Source: Dryas octopetala
Lineage: Eukaryota; Streptophyta; Magnoliopsida; Rosales; Rosaceae
DNA: 64,000 bases
Direction: 5' to 3'
Assembly: GCA_963921425.1 (NCBI GenBank)
Contig: OY992839.1
Coordinates: 4,032,501-4,096,500, forward strand
In this document: positions 46,789 to 57,513 of the stretch, piece by piece
Numbering within the stretch: position 1 is the stretch's first letter
Layout of the letters: every line of letters begins with the position of its first letter
Position numbers and translations under genes: made by a program
Notes under the pieces: generated by a model
What the model saw: only the letters and a program-made list of their open reading frames with translations
What the model was told of the DNA's origin: nothing
Database searches by the model: none

Positions 46789-48203
46789 GTGAAGTCCTAA
46801 ATTTGAACATTGAATTCCCAGCACAAATATTAAGTTCAATAAATTGTTAATTTTTCATTTGTCAAGCTCAAATCATATTTGTTGTTCAAACTTCTCATAC
46901 AAAATAAATTAAACAAATGTGACAACCTAAAGAACTAAACTATCAAAATAGTTATACTTGTCTCTAAAGTTATAGCATGAATTTAACCCTCGTCTTTCCC
47001 TAGCTCTATTGGCAAATAAATCAGAAAAAATTTGGTGAAAACACTAGTGAAGTACATTGAAAAAGAACCAGCAAAAAATCTCGTGCATAACATTGGATCG
47101 AATTAATGAAGGTTCATTTGGTTTTTTTGTTGGAAAACTTTGATTTAGATACTTTAATTTAATAATTTACTGATTAAAGCATTATAACTTTTAAAATTTT
47201 AATTAAAGTCTAATAATATTATAACAATTTCATATTACAAAATATTGGTTCATTAGTTTCAATTTTTTTTCACATATTAAGTGCTATACAGGTGCCGATA
47301 CCAGGTGCCGCCAAATCCTTGATGGGTCATTTCTGATATTCAGCAATACATTTTTATTTTTTCTCAAGTTCTGATTTATTAGCTTTATATTAAATTTTGC
47401 ATCTGACAAACAAAAAGTGCATGCAATGCTGGCTGAGTCACCCAAATTTCGTTACTTGACAAGAATTCAATGCAATATCGGACTGGAGCCACCCAAATTA
47501 TCTTACTTGGAAAAGAAGTCAAAGACCCAAACACTATTACTCGCAGTGCACTGTGCTCGCTCGCCTCTCTCCCAACTCTCATCGTCTTGCCCTAGACTAC
47601 AAACAAGGTCAATGCCTCTCTCTCTGTCTCACTCATACTGCTCGTGATAATTCTCTTTTCTCTTTTGATTCTTGATTTCACTTTCAGATTTTGGGGCTGT
47701 TTGATTTGAGTCTTTTTTTGTTCAAAATGTTGTAATAGATTTTCTTGGTAATATTCCATTATGAATATTGTAAAAAAGGAGCATTTACCGAATTTCTTTC
47801 AAACCATTTTTGGGTTTTGGCATTCCGTACTGTGGTTTTGGTTACTATCCATCGTCTGCCGTTAATGGGTCTCGGTGGACCTTTAAGGTTTTCTATTGTA
47901 GTATTAGGAAATATTTTGGGTTCTTGATCCTGTTCATGTGTACTAAAGGCAAAACGTTAGTAGCAAATAGAGTTTTGTTTTCATATTTGCACTGAAAATA
48001 GAATTGTGTTTTACTGGTTTAGTCTGTTTGGCAGTGTTGTGTCTGTTACTCTGTTTTCAACTAAGGTACTCTCTCTTAATTGACCTTGTGATTAATATTT
48101 TATGCCGTCTGTCACAGTTTTGAAGCAAATTCATCACTCTTGATACCCCAAGTTGTCAGTTCATTACTTATTCAACCCAGAGGATCTGTTAAGAATTGCC
48201 ACA
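46789..48203 (+). other. Intergenic and 5' region of the eIF2-gamma pseudogene
   Basis: From about 47520 the sequence looks like a former promoter and leader (CT-rich run near 47570-47640) with a 5'-UTR intron ending at a CCCAG acceptor near 48180. A 30-bp phrase, CACCCAAATT...TTACTTG, is repeated at 47440-47460 and 47491-47512. No other gene is seen. Confidence 0.45.
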
Positions 48204-51200
48204 ATGTTGAGGAAGGGTTTGATGGAACAAGATTTGAGCAAACTGGATGTAACAAAGTTGCATCCACTCTCGCCTGAAGTTATATCTCGTCAGGCGACAA
48301 ATCAATATCGGTAATGTTATAGATTGTTGGTTGAACTACTTAAAATTATTGTGCTCATCCTTACAATGATATAACAATCAAATTATTTGCAGCAAAAATT
48401 CTTGTTGGTTAGTTTTTGTATGCACTAATTTTTCAGTTATTTGGATTGTGCGAGTTTCCTCTCAGGCACTATAGGTCATGTGGCTCACGGAAAGTCAACG
48501 GTTGTAAAAGCAATTTCTGGTGTTCAGGTGATTAATTGCTTCCATTTTCCATTTTCCATTTTCCATTTTGCATCCGATGTTTCTTGCACTTTTTTCTGTT
48601 TTTTCCTTTGTGGACATTAAATCATGCAAGTATGTCTTTTGTTATTGGAATCTTAATATGGTTTGTTTACATGAAGTTCCTCAATAGCCGTAGGTGTTTC
48701 AGCCTGATTTTTTTATACAGCCACATAGAGTCCACATTGTGGTTCCAAATTCTTTCATTTGACTATTCTTAAGTAACTTTATATCCCAATAGCTTAGGCT
48801 GATTGGATAGATTCCAAAAATGTGTATCAATTTGAATAGAATATGGCATGCATTAACAACAATAAATGGCTTGTTGGTTTGAGTTGTTTTTTTTTTGTTG
48901 GGGTTGTTGGTTTGATGCTTATTTACTAAAGATTGTATGCAGTAAGGTGTTGCCCGAGCATGACATGCATCATTTTCCATGATAATAAATCTTATCCGGT
49001 TAAACTTAGCGCCTGTTAATGGTCTTTCTTGAATGCAGACTGTTCGTTTTAAAAATGAGCTGGAGCGCAAATTACTATCAAGCTTGGATATGCGAATGCA
49101 AAGATTTACAAATGTGAAAATGAGCGGTGCCCTCAACCCTACTGCTACAAGTGAGCATACATTTGATGTATTTTCATTTGTTTACATTCAGCCATTTCAT
49201 TAACGTGTATTAATTCATTTTTCATATAGGGCATATGGAAGTGGAAAGGAAGATAGTCCTCTCTGTGATGTTCCTGGATGTAACTCCAGGATGAAACTGA
49301 AGAGATATGTGTCTTTTGTAGATTGCCCGGTAAGGTTTTGAGATGCTAATTTTACACCATGCTGTTCTATATGCCATAATATTTATGACTGCACTAGAAT
49401 TTTCTGGATTAATGGTGGTGTCATGCTTGCATCATAAGAGGTGCTGATATTTTGGATCTTGGTCATGAGTGCATTTATAATTTGTCTCAGATCTTATTTT
49501 TGGTTTTATACCCTTGGAAGACATTATCATTAGTGGTGAATCAAACTGTACTCAAGTTAGCTATTTCTCACCATGGGTTCTTGTAGCATGCTTTTTTTTT
49601 TTTTGTTGCACAGAATGTTGTCTTATTATTTTTCATTTTTTTTATTATAAGTTCTGTCCAAATCATCGATAGACCTGGGTCTACAAAGAACATGTTAGGT
49701 GGTAATGTCATGTTTTGTGTTGGTTTACAAAGAAGAAATCAGTAAGGTAACTATGATTATAACTTTGATGGTTGCATATAGCGGATGCAGTTGTTTTTTG
49801 GTTGTGTATTGTGGTTGAATTTTCAGATAGCTCTTTATAAATTTTTTACTTTCTACTCTTCTATAGGGGCATGATATTCTCATGGCTACTATGCTTAATG
49901 GTGTTGCAATCATGGATGGAGTATTACTTCTCATAGCTGCTAATGAAGGCTGTCCCCAACCACAAACTTCTGAGCATCTGGCTGCTGTTGAAATTATGCG
50001 TCTTAAACATGTTATTATCCTCCAAAATAAAATTGATCTCATTCAGGAGAATGCGGCCATCAACCAAAATGAAGATATCCGGAAGTTTATTCAGGTAAGT
50101 TCCCTTGAAGATTTTTGTCGGTTTATTGCTTTCATTTTACTGAATTATATCGCTCAACTTTTTGTGTACCAGGGAACTGTAGCTGATGGTGCACCAGTGG
50201 TTCCAATGTGTGCTCAGTTGAGGTATAACTATCGATGTGTTGTTGGAGTACATTATCAATAAGATCCCTGTTCCAAAAAGGGACTTTGTCTCACCTCCCC
50301 ATATGGTTGTTATCCGTTCATTTGAGGTCAATAAACCTGGGTCTGAGGTTGATGAGATAAGAGGTGGTGTGGCTGGTGGAAGCATCCTCAGAGTATGTCT
50401 TTTATTGTTAAGTCATGTAGACAATGTTTATGTTTGCACAATTGGCTCATAGTGTTTGAGTTTTTTCTTTGATTATTTGTCTTTTTAGCCTACTGTTGTG
50501 CTTAATTGGCAAACTTTATAGGTGATACCGTATTTGACAATTTGGTCTTGGCAGGGTGTTTTGAAAGTGAACCAATTCATCGAAATTCGTCCTGGGATTG
50601 TGGTTAAAGACGAGAGTGGGAACATCAAATGCACACCAATATACTCGAATAGTTTCATTGTATGCTGAGCAAAATGAGCTGCAGTATGCTGTGCCAGGAG
50701 GTCTCATTGGGGTTGGAACAACCATAGATCCCACTTTGACACGGGGTGATAAGTTAGTGGGTCACGTTCTTGGAAAAGTTGGGTCACTCCCTGAAGTTTT
50801 TGTTGAGCTTGAGGTAAGGGATTCTATTGTAGCTCGAAGTCTCTTTGTATGGTTTCTCTTTAACACTCATGAAACTTGAGAGGCTATTTCTAAGTAATTG
50901 GCTAGTGTAGGTTGTTGGTGTGCTTTTTGGTTGGATTTTGTAGGTTGTGGTAGTGTTCTGTTTTTTCTTTGGGATAATTCTGTTTTCTAATTTCACTCTC
51001 TTTCCATCTCTCCAAAAATGGGTTTTAGTCATACATTTTTTTTTCCTTGAACATCTTGTTTTTTGTTTTCTTATCTTGAGCTAAACAAATCTTGTTGATC
51101 AAAAACTGCTGTCAATAATGGTTTGAAGTGCTTAAGTAAATGTTGAGGTACAGAGAACATTGGTGGTGAAGATTGTGGTCTGGTTTTGCAGGTGAACTTC

Positions 51201-51482
51201 TTCCTGTTGCGAAGGCTTCTTGGGGTTAAGACAAAGGACTCAGGGAAGCAGGGAAAGGTCACCAAACTCTCCAAGAATGAGATACTTAAGTTGACCATAG
51301 GATCCATGGCTACTGGGGCTGTAGTTATTGGTGTAAAGAATGATTTGGCTAAGCTGAAACTCCATCCTCCAGCTTGCACCAGCCGAAAAGTTGATAATCA
51401 CTGGCGCCTTATTGGATGGGGCCAGATTCAAGCTGGAACTACCCTTGATCTGCCACGAACCCCGCCCCAGTATCTCCAGTAA
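48204..51482 (+). pseudogene. EIF2G: eIF2-gamma (translation initiation factor 2 subunit gamma), unprocessed pseudogene
   Basis: Eight exon equivalents with intact GT-AG borders (48204-48310, 48466-48527, 49039-49150, 49230-49329, 49867-50094, 50173-50392, 50555-50813, 51192-51482) encode nearly all of eIF2-gamma. The G1 loop GHVAHGKST and the G3 and G4 equivalents DCPGHD and NKID are present. The frame is broken at least four times: an extra A near 48293, a lost base near 49072, an extra base near 50228 leading to a stop, and an indel near 50646 leading to a stop. About 12 residues of the C-terminal KGEKVALSRR-type segment are gone in the last exon. Because introns and leader are kept, it arose by DNA duplication, not retroposition. 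An intact gene should exist elsewhere. Confidence 0.9.
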
Positions 51483-52402
51483 CTGGTAAGACAGAAGAAA
51501 CCAAGAAAACTAGTAAGACCGCCAAAGAGTAGTAGGGAAGTTATTGATGTGGGAAGGCAGAGAATTGCTGGGAACCATTTTTGTTAGATGGAGGAGAAAA
51601 CATTATTAATTTGGATCATTCATTGTTGGTTTTGTTTTGTTTTTATTTTCATAATGTAATACTTTCTGCTATGTTACATTCTTGTTATGCAAGTTTTGAA
51701 CCAGAGTCGTTCCAACAGATGAGTATATTAAGTAACATGTTCAGGCTGCTGGATTTGGATTTGAAGTTATGAATTAGTGATATATTAATCTTGTGACTCT
51801 TGTCCATTGTTTTACAAATCTATTTTGAACTTGGAACTTAGAATTGGGGAGTCCATTAGGATGGCTTAGGCCCAACATAGAATATTCTTTTGGGCTCAAA
51901 TTGCCCAAGCTAAAGATGCTTCCAGAATTTTAAATACAAGAAGCTAAAAGTTTCTCACTTTCTCTACATTTCAAAGAGCCCTACAGTACCTTTCTAATAT
52001 GTACAAGAAAATATTTCTTTCTCTAATAATTTAAGGAATTGGATTTTGGGAATAGTCCACTCGCAGTCCAAACTTCCATCATAAGCCTGAAAAAACCAAA
52101 TGGAGCCAATATTATCTTAGTTAAAAGTGCTTCTACAACAATTACTCATATAACATACTAAGAGAAGAGAAATCGAAATGAAGAAACAAGCAACCAGACC
52201 ATTGATGTTCAGATCAACCGAAAATGAAAATAAAATAGAAAACAGAGACCATAATAATGTTCATCACAGTACAAAAAAAAAGGCTTATTTGCGACACATA
52301 TATTGCGATACACAACACGGCCATTGTAAATATTAGAAAAAAAGGCAGAAATAAGAAAAATTTCCGCGCTTAACTTGGCACCTAAATGTTTGCGACACTA
52401 AT
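51483..52402. other. Flank between the pseudogene and the Gypsy element
   Basis: AT-rich DNA, the former 3' UTR of the pseudogene on its left. No gene is seen. The five bases CTAAT at 52398-52402 should be the TSD of the retrotransposon; its partner is beyond the window. Confidence 0.5.
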
Positions 52403-53462
52403 TGTTGATGCAAATTCTCGTAAGGTAGATGCAACAACTTAGATAAGCCGATCTGGCTGATCAGGTGCTTTGCTGGATGATGAAGTGGATGCTGGTTGAG
52501 ATCTTCCTGCAAGAGAAACAAGGTCAAGGGAGATGGACCGGTGTGGTACCAGCCAAACACGCTCCGATGATGAAGTCAGTGATGGTATTTGATGGTGGAT
52601 GAGGAAGAACAAAGGAAGAACTTGGGAGAATGGGAAGAACAAGGCAAATGTTCTGGATTATTCTCAGCAAGTTGGGTATATTCTTGGGAGAGTGGAAATT
52701 TTGTGTAAGTGTTTTGTGTGTAGATGCGTAGTCTTAGTTTTTGCACATATGACTTGATATATATAAGCAAAGGAAACCTTAATGAGTAAGATACCTGCAT
52801 GTGAATGAATGGTTGCTAGAGACCCACGCACCTGGTCAGACCTAGTTGCATGCTCAGCTGCCTGCTTCTTCAGCATTCAATGCTGCATTGAATGCTCCAT
52901 TAAATGCAAGGCTGGAAGGTTCAGGCAGACTGCTCCAGTAGTCATGAATGCAAGCCTGATATCCCTTCTGTCAGAAGATTTGTGTCAGGTGCATTTAAGT
53001 GCGGCGGTTCGTCCCAGCGTGATCTTCCCGGGAATGGCGGCGGAGAGCCGAGCCGAGCCGATACAAGCACGTGTCTTTATGCGTAGACATAAAGTCCATG
53101 TATGATCGGATCGGGCACGGGATTCAAGACCGAGCCGATCCAGTAGACTGGGGTCCTTCCGAGCCCTTACTGGTCGACGCCAGAACTCGAAAAGAGACCG
53201 TGCCCTGTGCCGAGCCGAGCCGAACCGGAATGACCGTGGTGAGATGGACACTCGATCCATTGAAAGATCATCGGTTCGGCTCGGACCGAACATGGTGGGC
53301 CCGGCGTGGGAATTCGGTCCGAGCTGGCAGAGGAAATGCTGACCAGTGATGATGTGGAGGTCAAAGTTTGACTATAGAAAGTCAACTCCGAGATGGGTGT
53401 TGACCAGCCACGTGTCGAGCCGTGATTGGCTATTCGGATCGATGTGGATTTTCCCACAAACA
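52403..53462 (-). repeat. 3' LTR of the Tat element
   Basis: 1,060 bp, starting TGTTTGTGGG and ending GCATCAACA on the - strand, with TGTT/AACA inverted tips. A TATATATA box at about 52757-52766 marks the U3 promoter. The inner border is set by the polypurine tract and the outer border by comparison with the 5' LTR. Confidence 0.88.
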
Positions 53463-53479
53463 GGAGTCCCCCAACTTCC
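53463..53479 (-). other. Polypurine tract
   Basis: On the - strand GGAAGTTGGGGGACTCC lies directly before the TG of the 3' LTR; this is the plus-strand DNA primer site of the element. Confidence 0.65.
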
Positions 53480-53768
53480 GATCCGAGCAGACAGTGATGG
53501 ATTGGAAGTTGAGATGTAAGGATTTTCCCAAAGATAGCACTTTGTTCGATCCGAGCCGAACCCTACAAATCTATGTTCTCGAAGATCCGAACACATGACG
53601 ACTTGTGATTGTCCAAAATATCTCAGGGGCAGGTGAAGGGACGTTTGATTTCTGCATGGGGGAACGTAAGGGTCACCTCATTATGGGTATTTTTGAATGC
53701 TTGACAGGTGTCAAGATCTGGCATGTGAAGCGCCAGAAATGAAGGGTTGAGATCGGTTTGCATGGGGG

Positions 53769-53776
53769 TATAAAAG
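53769..53776 (+). promoter_or_regulatory. TATA box of the antisense gene inside the retrotransposon
   Basis: TATAAAAG on the + strand, followed about 20-100 bases later by a CT-rich leader (CTCTCTCTTCC and similar), the usual look of a plant transcription start. It lies internal to the element and points opposite to gag-pol. Confidence 0.6.
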
Positions 53777-54102
53777 TGGTGGTTTCTCTCTCTTCCCTCA
53801 CTTTCACCTTCAGACCTTCTCTCTCTTCTGCGAAAACTCTCTCTCTCTCACCGCAAATTTCTTTCTCTCATCATCGTCTTCGAAGTTGTCCGATCTCGAA
53901 TCCGACCACGTACGGCGGTAGGCGAGGTGGTTCCGAGGGTGTTTGGGGCGGAAACTTTGGGCGGAGGAAAACCAGTAAGTGATTCTCCTCCTTTCTGAGT
54001 TTTTTGCATTTCGGGTTTTCTGGGTGTGTGTTCTTGGTGTTCTTGAAAAAGGACATCTTTTGATCCAAAAAGCAAGAGAGAGAAAAAGAGAAACTGTTAG
54101 TG

Positions 54103-56493
54103 ATGTCTGGATCCGACTCGAGTGATCGGCTCGGCTCTGGGGAGGCGTTTGAAGGAGACAGCGAGGCTGAGATGAGCCGAAGCCCACCTGCGGAAGAGGC
54201 CGAGCCGAGCCGAAGCCCACCTGCGGGTGAGGCGAGTTGGGATGGCTTGTCCGAAGAATTGGACGAGGCCGGCTCGGCACTGAATCGCAATCCAGGTGGA
54301 GAGCGCCGAGCCCGAGGGGACCAAGAAAACCCCGAGATACTGAGTTCCGATTGGGAACAAGGGACGGCCGAAGGAGGCGACGAAGAGCCTCTCGACGTCG
54401 AGCCGATCGCCATTATCCCGAGCAGACTCACTTCAGGCTCGGATGAAAGGGATAGGGGTCACGAGGCTTCGACCTCGGCTCAGGGAGTGACGGGGAGTCC
54501 GGTCGACCCGGACTTCTATGAGGAACTGGCGTGGAAGGCCGATCAGATCCCCAACGAGATGACCGAATACCATCTCAGGGACTTGAGGAATAGGTACTCA
54601 GTCCCCGACTCCGTGCTGATGAGGTTGCCGACCGAGGGGGAGAAGCCGAGCCGACCCCCGATAGGATGGGTGACCATGTACCCGGAGATGTTTGAGAATG
54701 GGGTTCGGCTTCCCCTGCATACCTTCCTGCAGGACTGGCTCGCGACGATCGGCGCGGCGCCACACCAGCTGAACCCGAATGTATACAGGATCATCCTGTC
54801 CATGCATATCTTGTGGCACAAAGTGCACAAGTGTGTGCCACACAAGGATATCCTGTTTTGCAATTACGCGCTGAGGTCGAAGCAGAGCGAGCTCGGATTT
54901 TACAACCTCCAGGCGTACTCGGGGCCACTCTTCGGTGGGAATCCCTCTTCCCAGAAGACATGGAAGAAAAGATACTTCCTTGTCTCTGGGGATTGGGAAT
55001 TCGTCGATCCGAACAGAATGACTTCGGCTCGGGTTCCCAGAGCCTTTAGGATCCCAGGTGGGCATTGGGAGTTTGGGGCCGATCCGAGGACAATTTGCTT
55101 ATGTCTTGTAACAATTGCATTTTTCCTCTGTCTAACCCTTTTTGGTTTCGCCTTTGCAGTCAGCTGGGGCAAGTACAAGCTCCGAGGCGAACTCAAGGAC
55201 CAGATCGCCGCGATTAGGGACTCACCGGCAGAGTACTTGTCAACCAAGTTCCTGCTCGGGGAGACTCAGATCCGATCGAGCGGGATCTCCTGGTTTGTGC
55301 CCAGGTGGAATCCTAGGGCCGAAAGGGGAATGGCGCCCACCGAACTGGAGACTCGCCTTAGGAGGAGGGCGGCTCGGAGTGTCCAGAAGAAAGCAGCGGG
55401 GCGGCCCCCTGCCGAGCCGGTCCAGGCTCCTGCCCCAGCGGCAGCCCAGCCTAGATCTCCTGCGCCGAGACCGGTTCGGCAAGCAGAGAAGAGGAAAGCT
55501 CCCCAGACCGAGGCCCCGGTGGAGAAGAGGGCTCGGGCCGAACCCGGCGGTTCTGGTGCCGGAGCATCTGGTTCGGCGCCCCTGAAGGCGGTGGAGGTAG
55601 ACCCCGGCCTCGAGCCGTTCGTCACGGGCCTTAAGCGCGTGATGACCGCGAGGGTGCAGGAGGGGCTGTGGGCCGATCATGGCGAGCCGGGCTTCGGCCA
55701 CCAGGCTCTGATCGCATCCCGCCAGGCCATGTTGGTAAGTCTCTTTTACTTCGGATTTCGTCTATTCGCTCGGTTCGGATTAGTAACAGATATCTTTCTC
55801 TTGCAGCTCGCCATGAGGCAGTTCGAAGCTGCTAAGGCCGCCGTCGATGCCGAGGCGAAACTGGAGAGGTTTCGGGCACGAATCCTGGAGCTAAAAGAGA
55901 AGCTGGCCGAGGCCGAGCGGACGGTCAATGCCGAGCGCGAACGGTCAGAGGGTCTGCAGTCCAGGCTGGCCAGGAAGGAGGAGGAAGTCGCTCGGCTCGG
56001 CAAAGAGCTTGCATCCTCGGAGCAAAATGTGGCTGACTTGAGGCACTATGTCGGCGATCTCCAGCGAGACGTCGAGGCTGCCGAACGGAGGGTCGAAAAT
56101 GCCGAACTCCGACGTCGAGCTGAAGTGCCGAGCGCCCAGGCACTGGCTGATGCCCATTTTGATGGGTATCAGGAGCTCTTGGAGGCGATCAAATCGAAGA
56201 GGCCGGACTGGGATGTCTCATTCCTTGGCGAGTCCGATGACGATGAAGACACCCAGGGAAGTCAACAGGATGAGCTTCCTCCCTCCGATCGCCAAGTCCG
56301 CGCCGAAGTCGAGCCGACTCCGGAAGATCCTCCACCGCCTGCACACGAGCCGAACCCGATTCCCGCAGTCCCCGACTCCGATCCTAATGATGAGATGCAG
56401 ATCGGCGGGGTTGAGGTGGTGCAGCTCGGCGAGGAGACGCCTGAGGAGTCTACCGAGCCGATCCAAGAGGGCCCTGCCGAGCGATCTGCATGA
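54103..56493 (+). CDS. Antisense ORF (aORF) of the Tat element: Transposase_28-like domain plus long coiled coil
   Basis: A 796-codon open frame on the strand opposite to gag-pol. An acidic, Ser/Pro-rich head (1-140) precedes a segment (about 185-245; YPEMFENGVRLPLHTFLQDW, then QLNPNVYRIILSMHILW) that I recognise as the plant 'putative gypsy-type transposon' family (Pfam Transposase_28). Next come a basic, Ala/Pro-rich stretch and a coiled coil of about 110 residues. Two stretches of abruptly different composition look like introns kept in frame: 55058-55159 (102 bp, CAG|GTGGGC..TTTGCAG) and 55735-55806 (72 bp, TTG|GTAAGT..CTTGCAG). Splicing both gives 738 residues. A leader intron with donor at 53975 is possible. 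Antisense ORFs are known in Tat elements; their function is unknown. The ATG at 54103 is the first in frame. Confidence 0.75.
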   Translation: MSGSDSSDRLGSGEAFEGDSEAEMSRSPPAEEAEPSRSPPAGEASWDGLSEELDEAGSALNRNPGGERRARGDQENPEILSSDWEQGTAEGGDEEPLDVEPIAIIPSRLTSGSDERDRGHEASTSAQGVTGSPVDPDFYEELAWKADQIPNEMTEYHLRDLRNRYSVPDSVLMRLPTEGEKPSRPPIGWVTMYPEMFENGVRLPLHTFLQDWLATIGAAPHQLNPNVYRIILSMHILWHKVHKCVPHKDILFCNYALRSKQSELGFYNLQAYSGPLFGGNPSSQKTWKKRYFLVSGDWEFVDPNRMTSARVPRAFRIPGGHWEFGADPRTICLCLVTIAFFLCLTLFGFAFAVSWGKYKLRGELKDQIAAIRDSPAEYLSTKFLLGETQIRSSGISWFVPRWNPRAERGMAPTELETRLRRRAARSVQKKAAGRPPAEPVQAPAPAAAQPRSPAPRPVRQAEKRKAPQTEAPVEKRARAEPGGSGAGASGSAPLKAVEVDPGLEPFVTGLKRVMTARVQEGLWADHGEPGFGHQALIASRQAMLVSLFYFGFRLFARFGLVTDIFLLQLAMRQFEAAKAAVDAEAKLERFRARILELKEKLAEAERTVNAERERSEGLQSRLARKEEEVARLGKELASSEQNVADLRHYVGDLQRDVEAAERRVENAELRRRAEVPSAQALADAHFDGYQELLEAIKSKRPDWDVSFLGESDDDEDTQGSQQDELPPSDRQVRAEVEPTPEDPPPPAHEPNPIPAVPDSDPNDEMQIGGVEVVQLGEETPEESTEPIQEGPAERSA

Positions 56494-57513
56494 TAGCTGA
56501 TTTTGTTTAACTCTTATGTTGTCTTGTTTTTGTTTTTTGTTCCCGAGCCGAAGTGTGGCTCGGGTTTAATTGTTTTTGGAACAATTTGTATTTGGTTTTA
56601 TGTTATTTATTTATCAGTATTTTCTTTATATGATACAAGTTGCTGTCAGTTCGGCTCGGAAATTAAGCTAAAAGACAAAACTAATAACACATGGACAAGA
56701 AAATGATAAAAGTGAAAGACATAATAAAAACCAAGGCATTTTGAGATCGGCTCGGCATGCCGATCGTAATGAAAATGAATGGTAATGGTAAATTAAAACT
56801 TGTCTTCGGATCAGCTTGATAAGCATAACCAAGATAAGTAAAAATTTAACAACCCTAGTGATTCCGAATGGGCTCGGCATACCCATTGAGGTATTTAGGA
56901 ATGCGGTTTTTTTTTGAGAAAAATATTCAAACCTACTTTCAGATCGGCTCGGCATGCACGATGAAAGTTTTGGTTGGAGTGTATATTTTTCTTTTAAAAA
57001 TATCCTGTTGAACGTTAGGACTGTAGGAAGTCACTTCGGCTCGGACAGGGATTTTTATAGACCTGATAAGTCTGTAATATGTCGAGCATCGGGCCGGAAA
57101 TGGCGCGCCAGCTCGACACATGAGTTTATAGACCTGATGAGTCTGTAATATGCCGAGCATCGGGCCGGAAATGGCGCGCCAGTTCGACACATGAGTTTAT
57201 AGACCTGATGAGTCTGTAATATGCCGAGCATCGGGCCGGAAATGGCGCGCCAGTTCGACACATGAGTTTATAGACCTGATGAGTCTGTAATGCACCGAGC
57301 GTCGGGCCGAGAATGGCACTTCGGCTCGGCACATGTGTTTACTATTTTTTCGAAGGAAACACTTAGATCTTTCCTCTTTGTTGGAAGTGTATAGGAGTAG
57401 AGTCCCCAGTGTTTGCTTCGAAAAATAAGAAGAAAAATGAGTAGAAATGTGTTCATCTTTTCATTGATTGGAATGGGTGTTAGGTCGGACAGTCCCCGAT
57501 CCTAACTACATTT
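56494..57513. other. Spacer between the convergent aORF and pol ends
   Basis: Contains the presumed 3' ends of both transcripts. Three phrases built on GGCTCGGCAT(G/A)CC occur near 56747, 56870 and 56944, each about 75-120 bases apart, followed by the 71-bp tandem array. No coding sequence is credible here. Confidence 0.6.
57060..57340. repeat. Tandem array of four 71-bp units in the Tat element
   Basis: Units begin GACCTGATRAGTCTGTAAT at 57060, 57131, 57202 and 57273. The first three are nearly identical and contain the palindrome GGCGCGCC; the fourth has diverged and lost it. Such 3' tandem arrays are common in Tat-lineage elements. Confidence 0.92.

Noticed and set aside
57060..57340. Possible hammerhead ribozyme in the 71-bp units (CTGATGAG followed later by GAAA)
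   Set aside because: The bases after CTGATGA and before GAAA do not pair to form stem II, and the first unit has CTGATAAG, breaking the invariant core. The likeness is coincidental.
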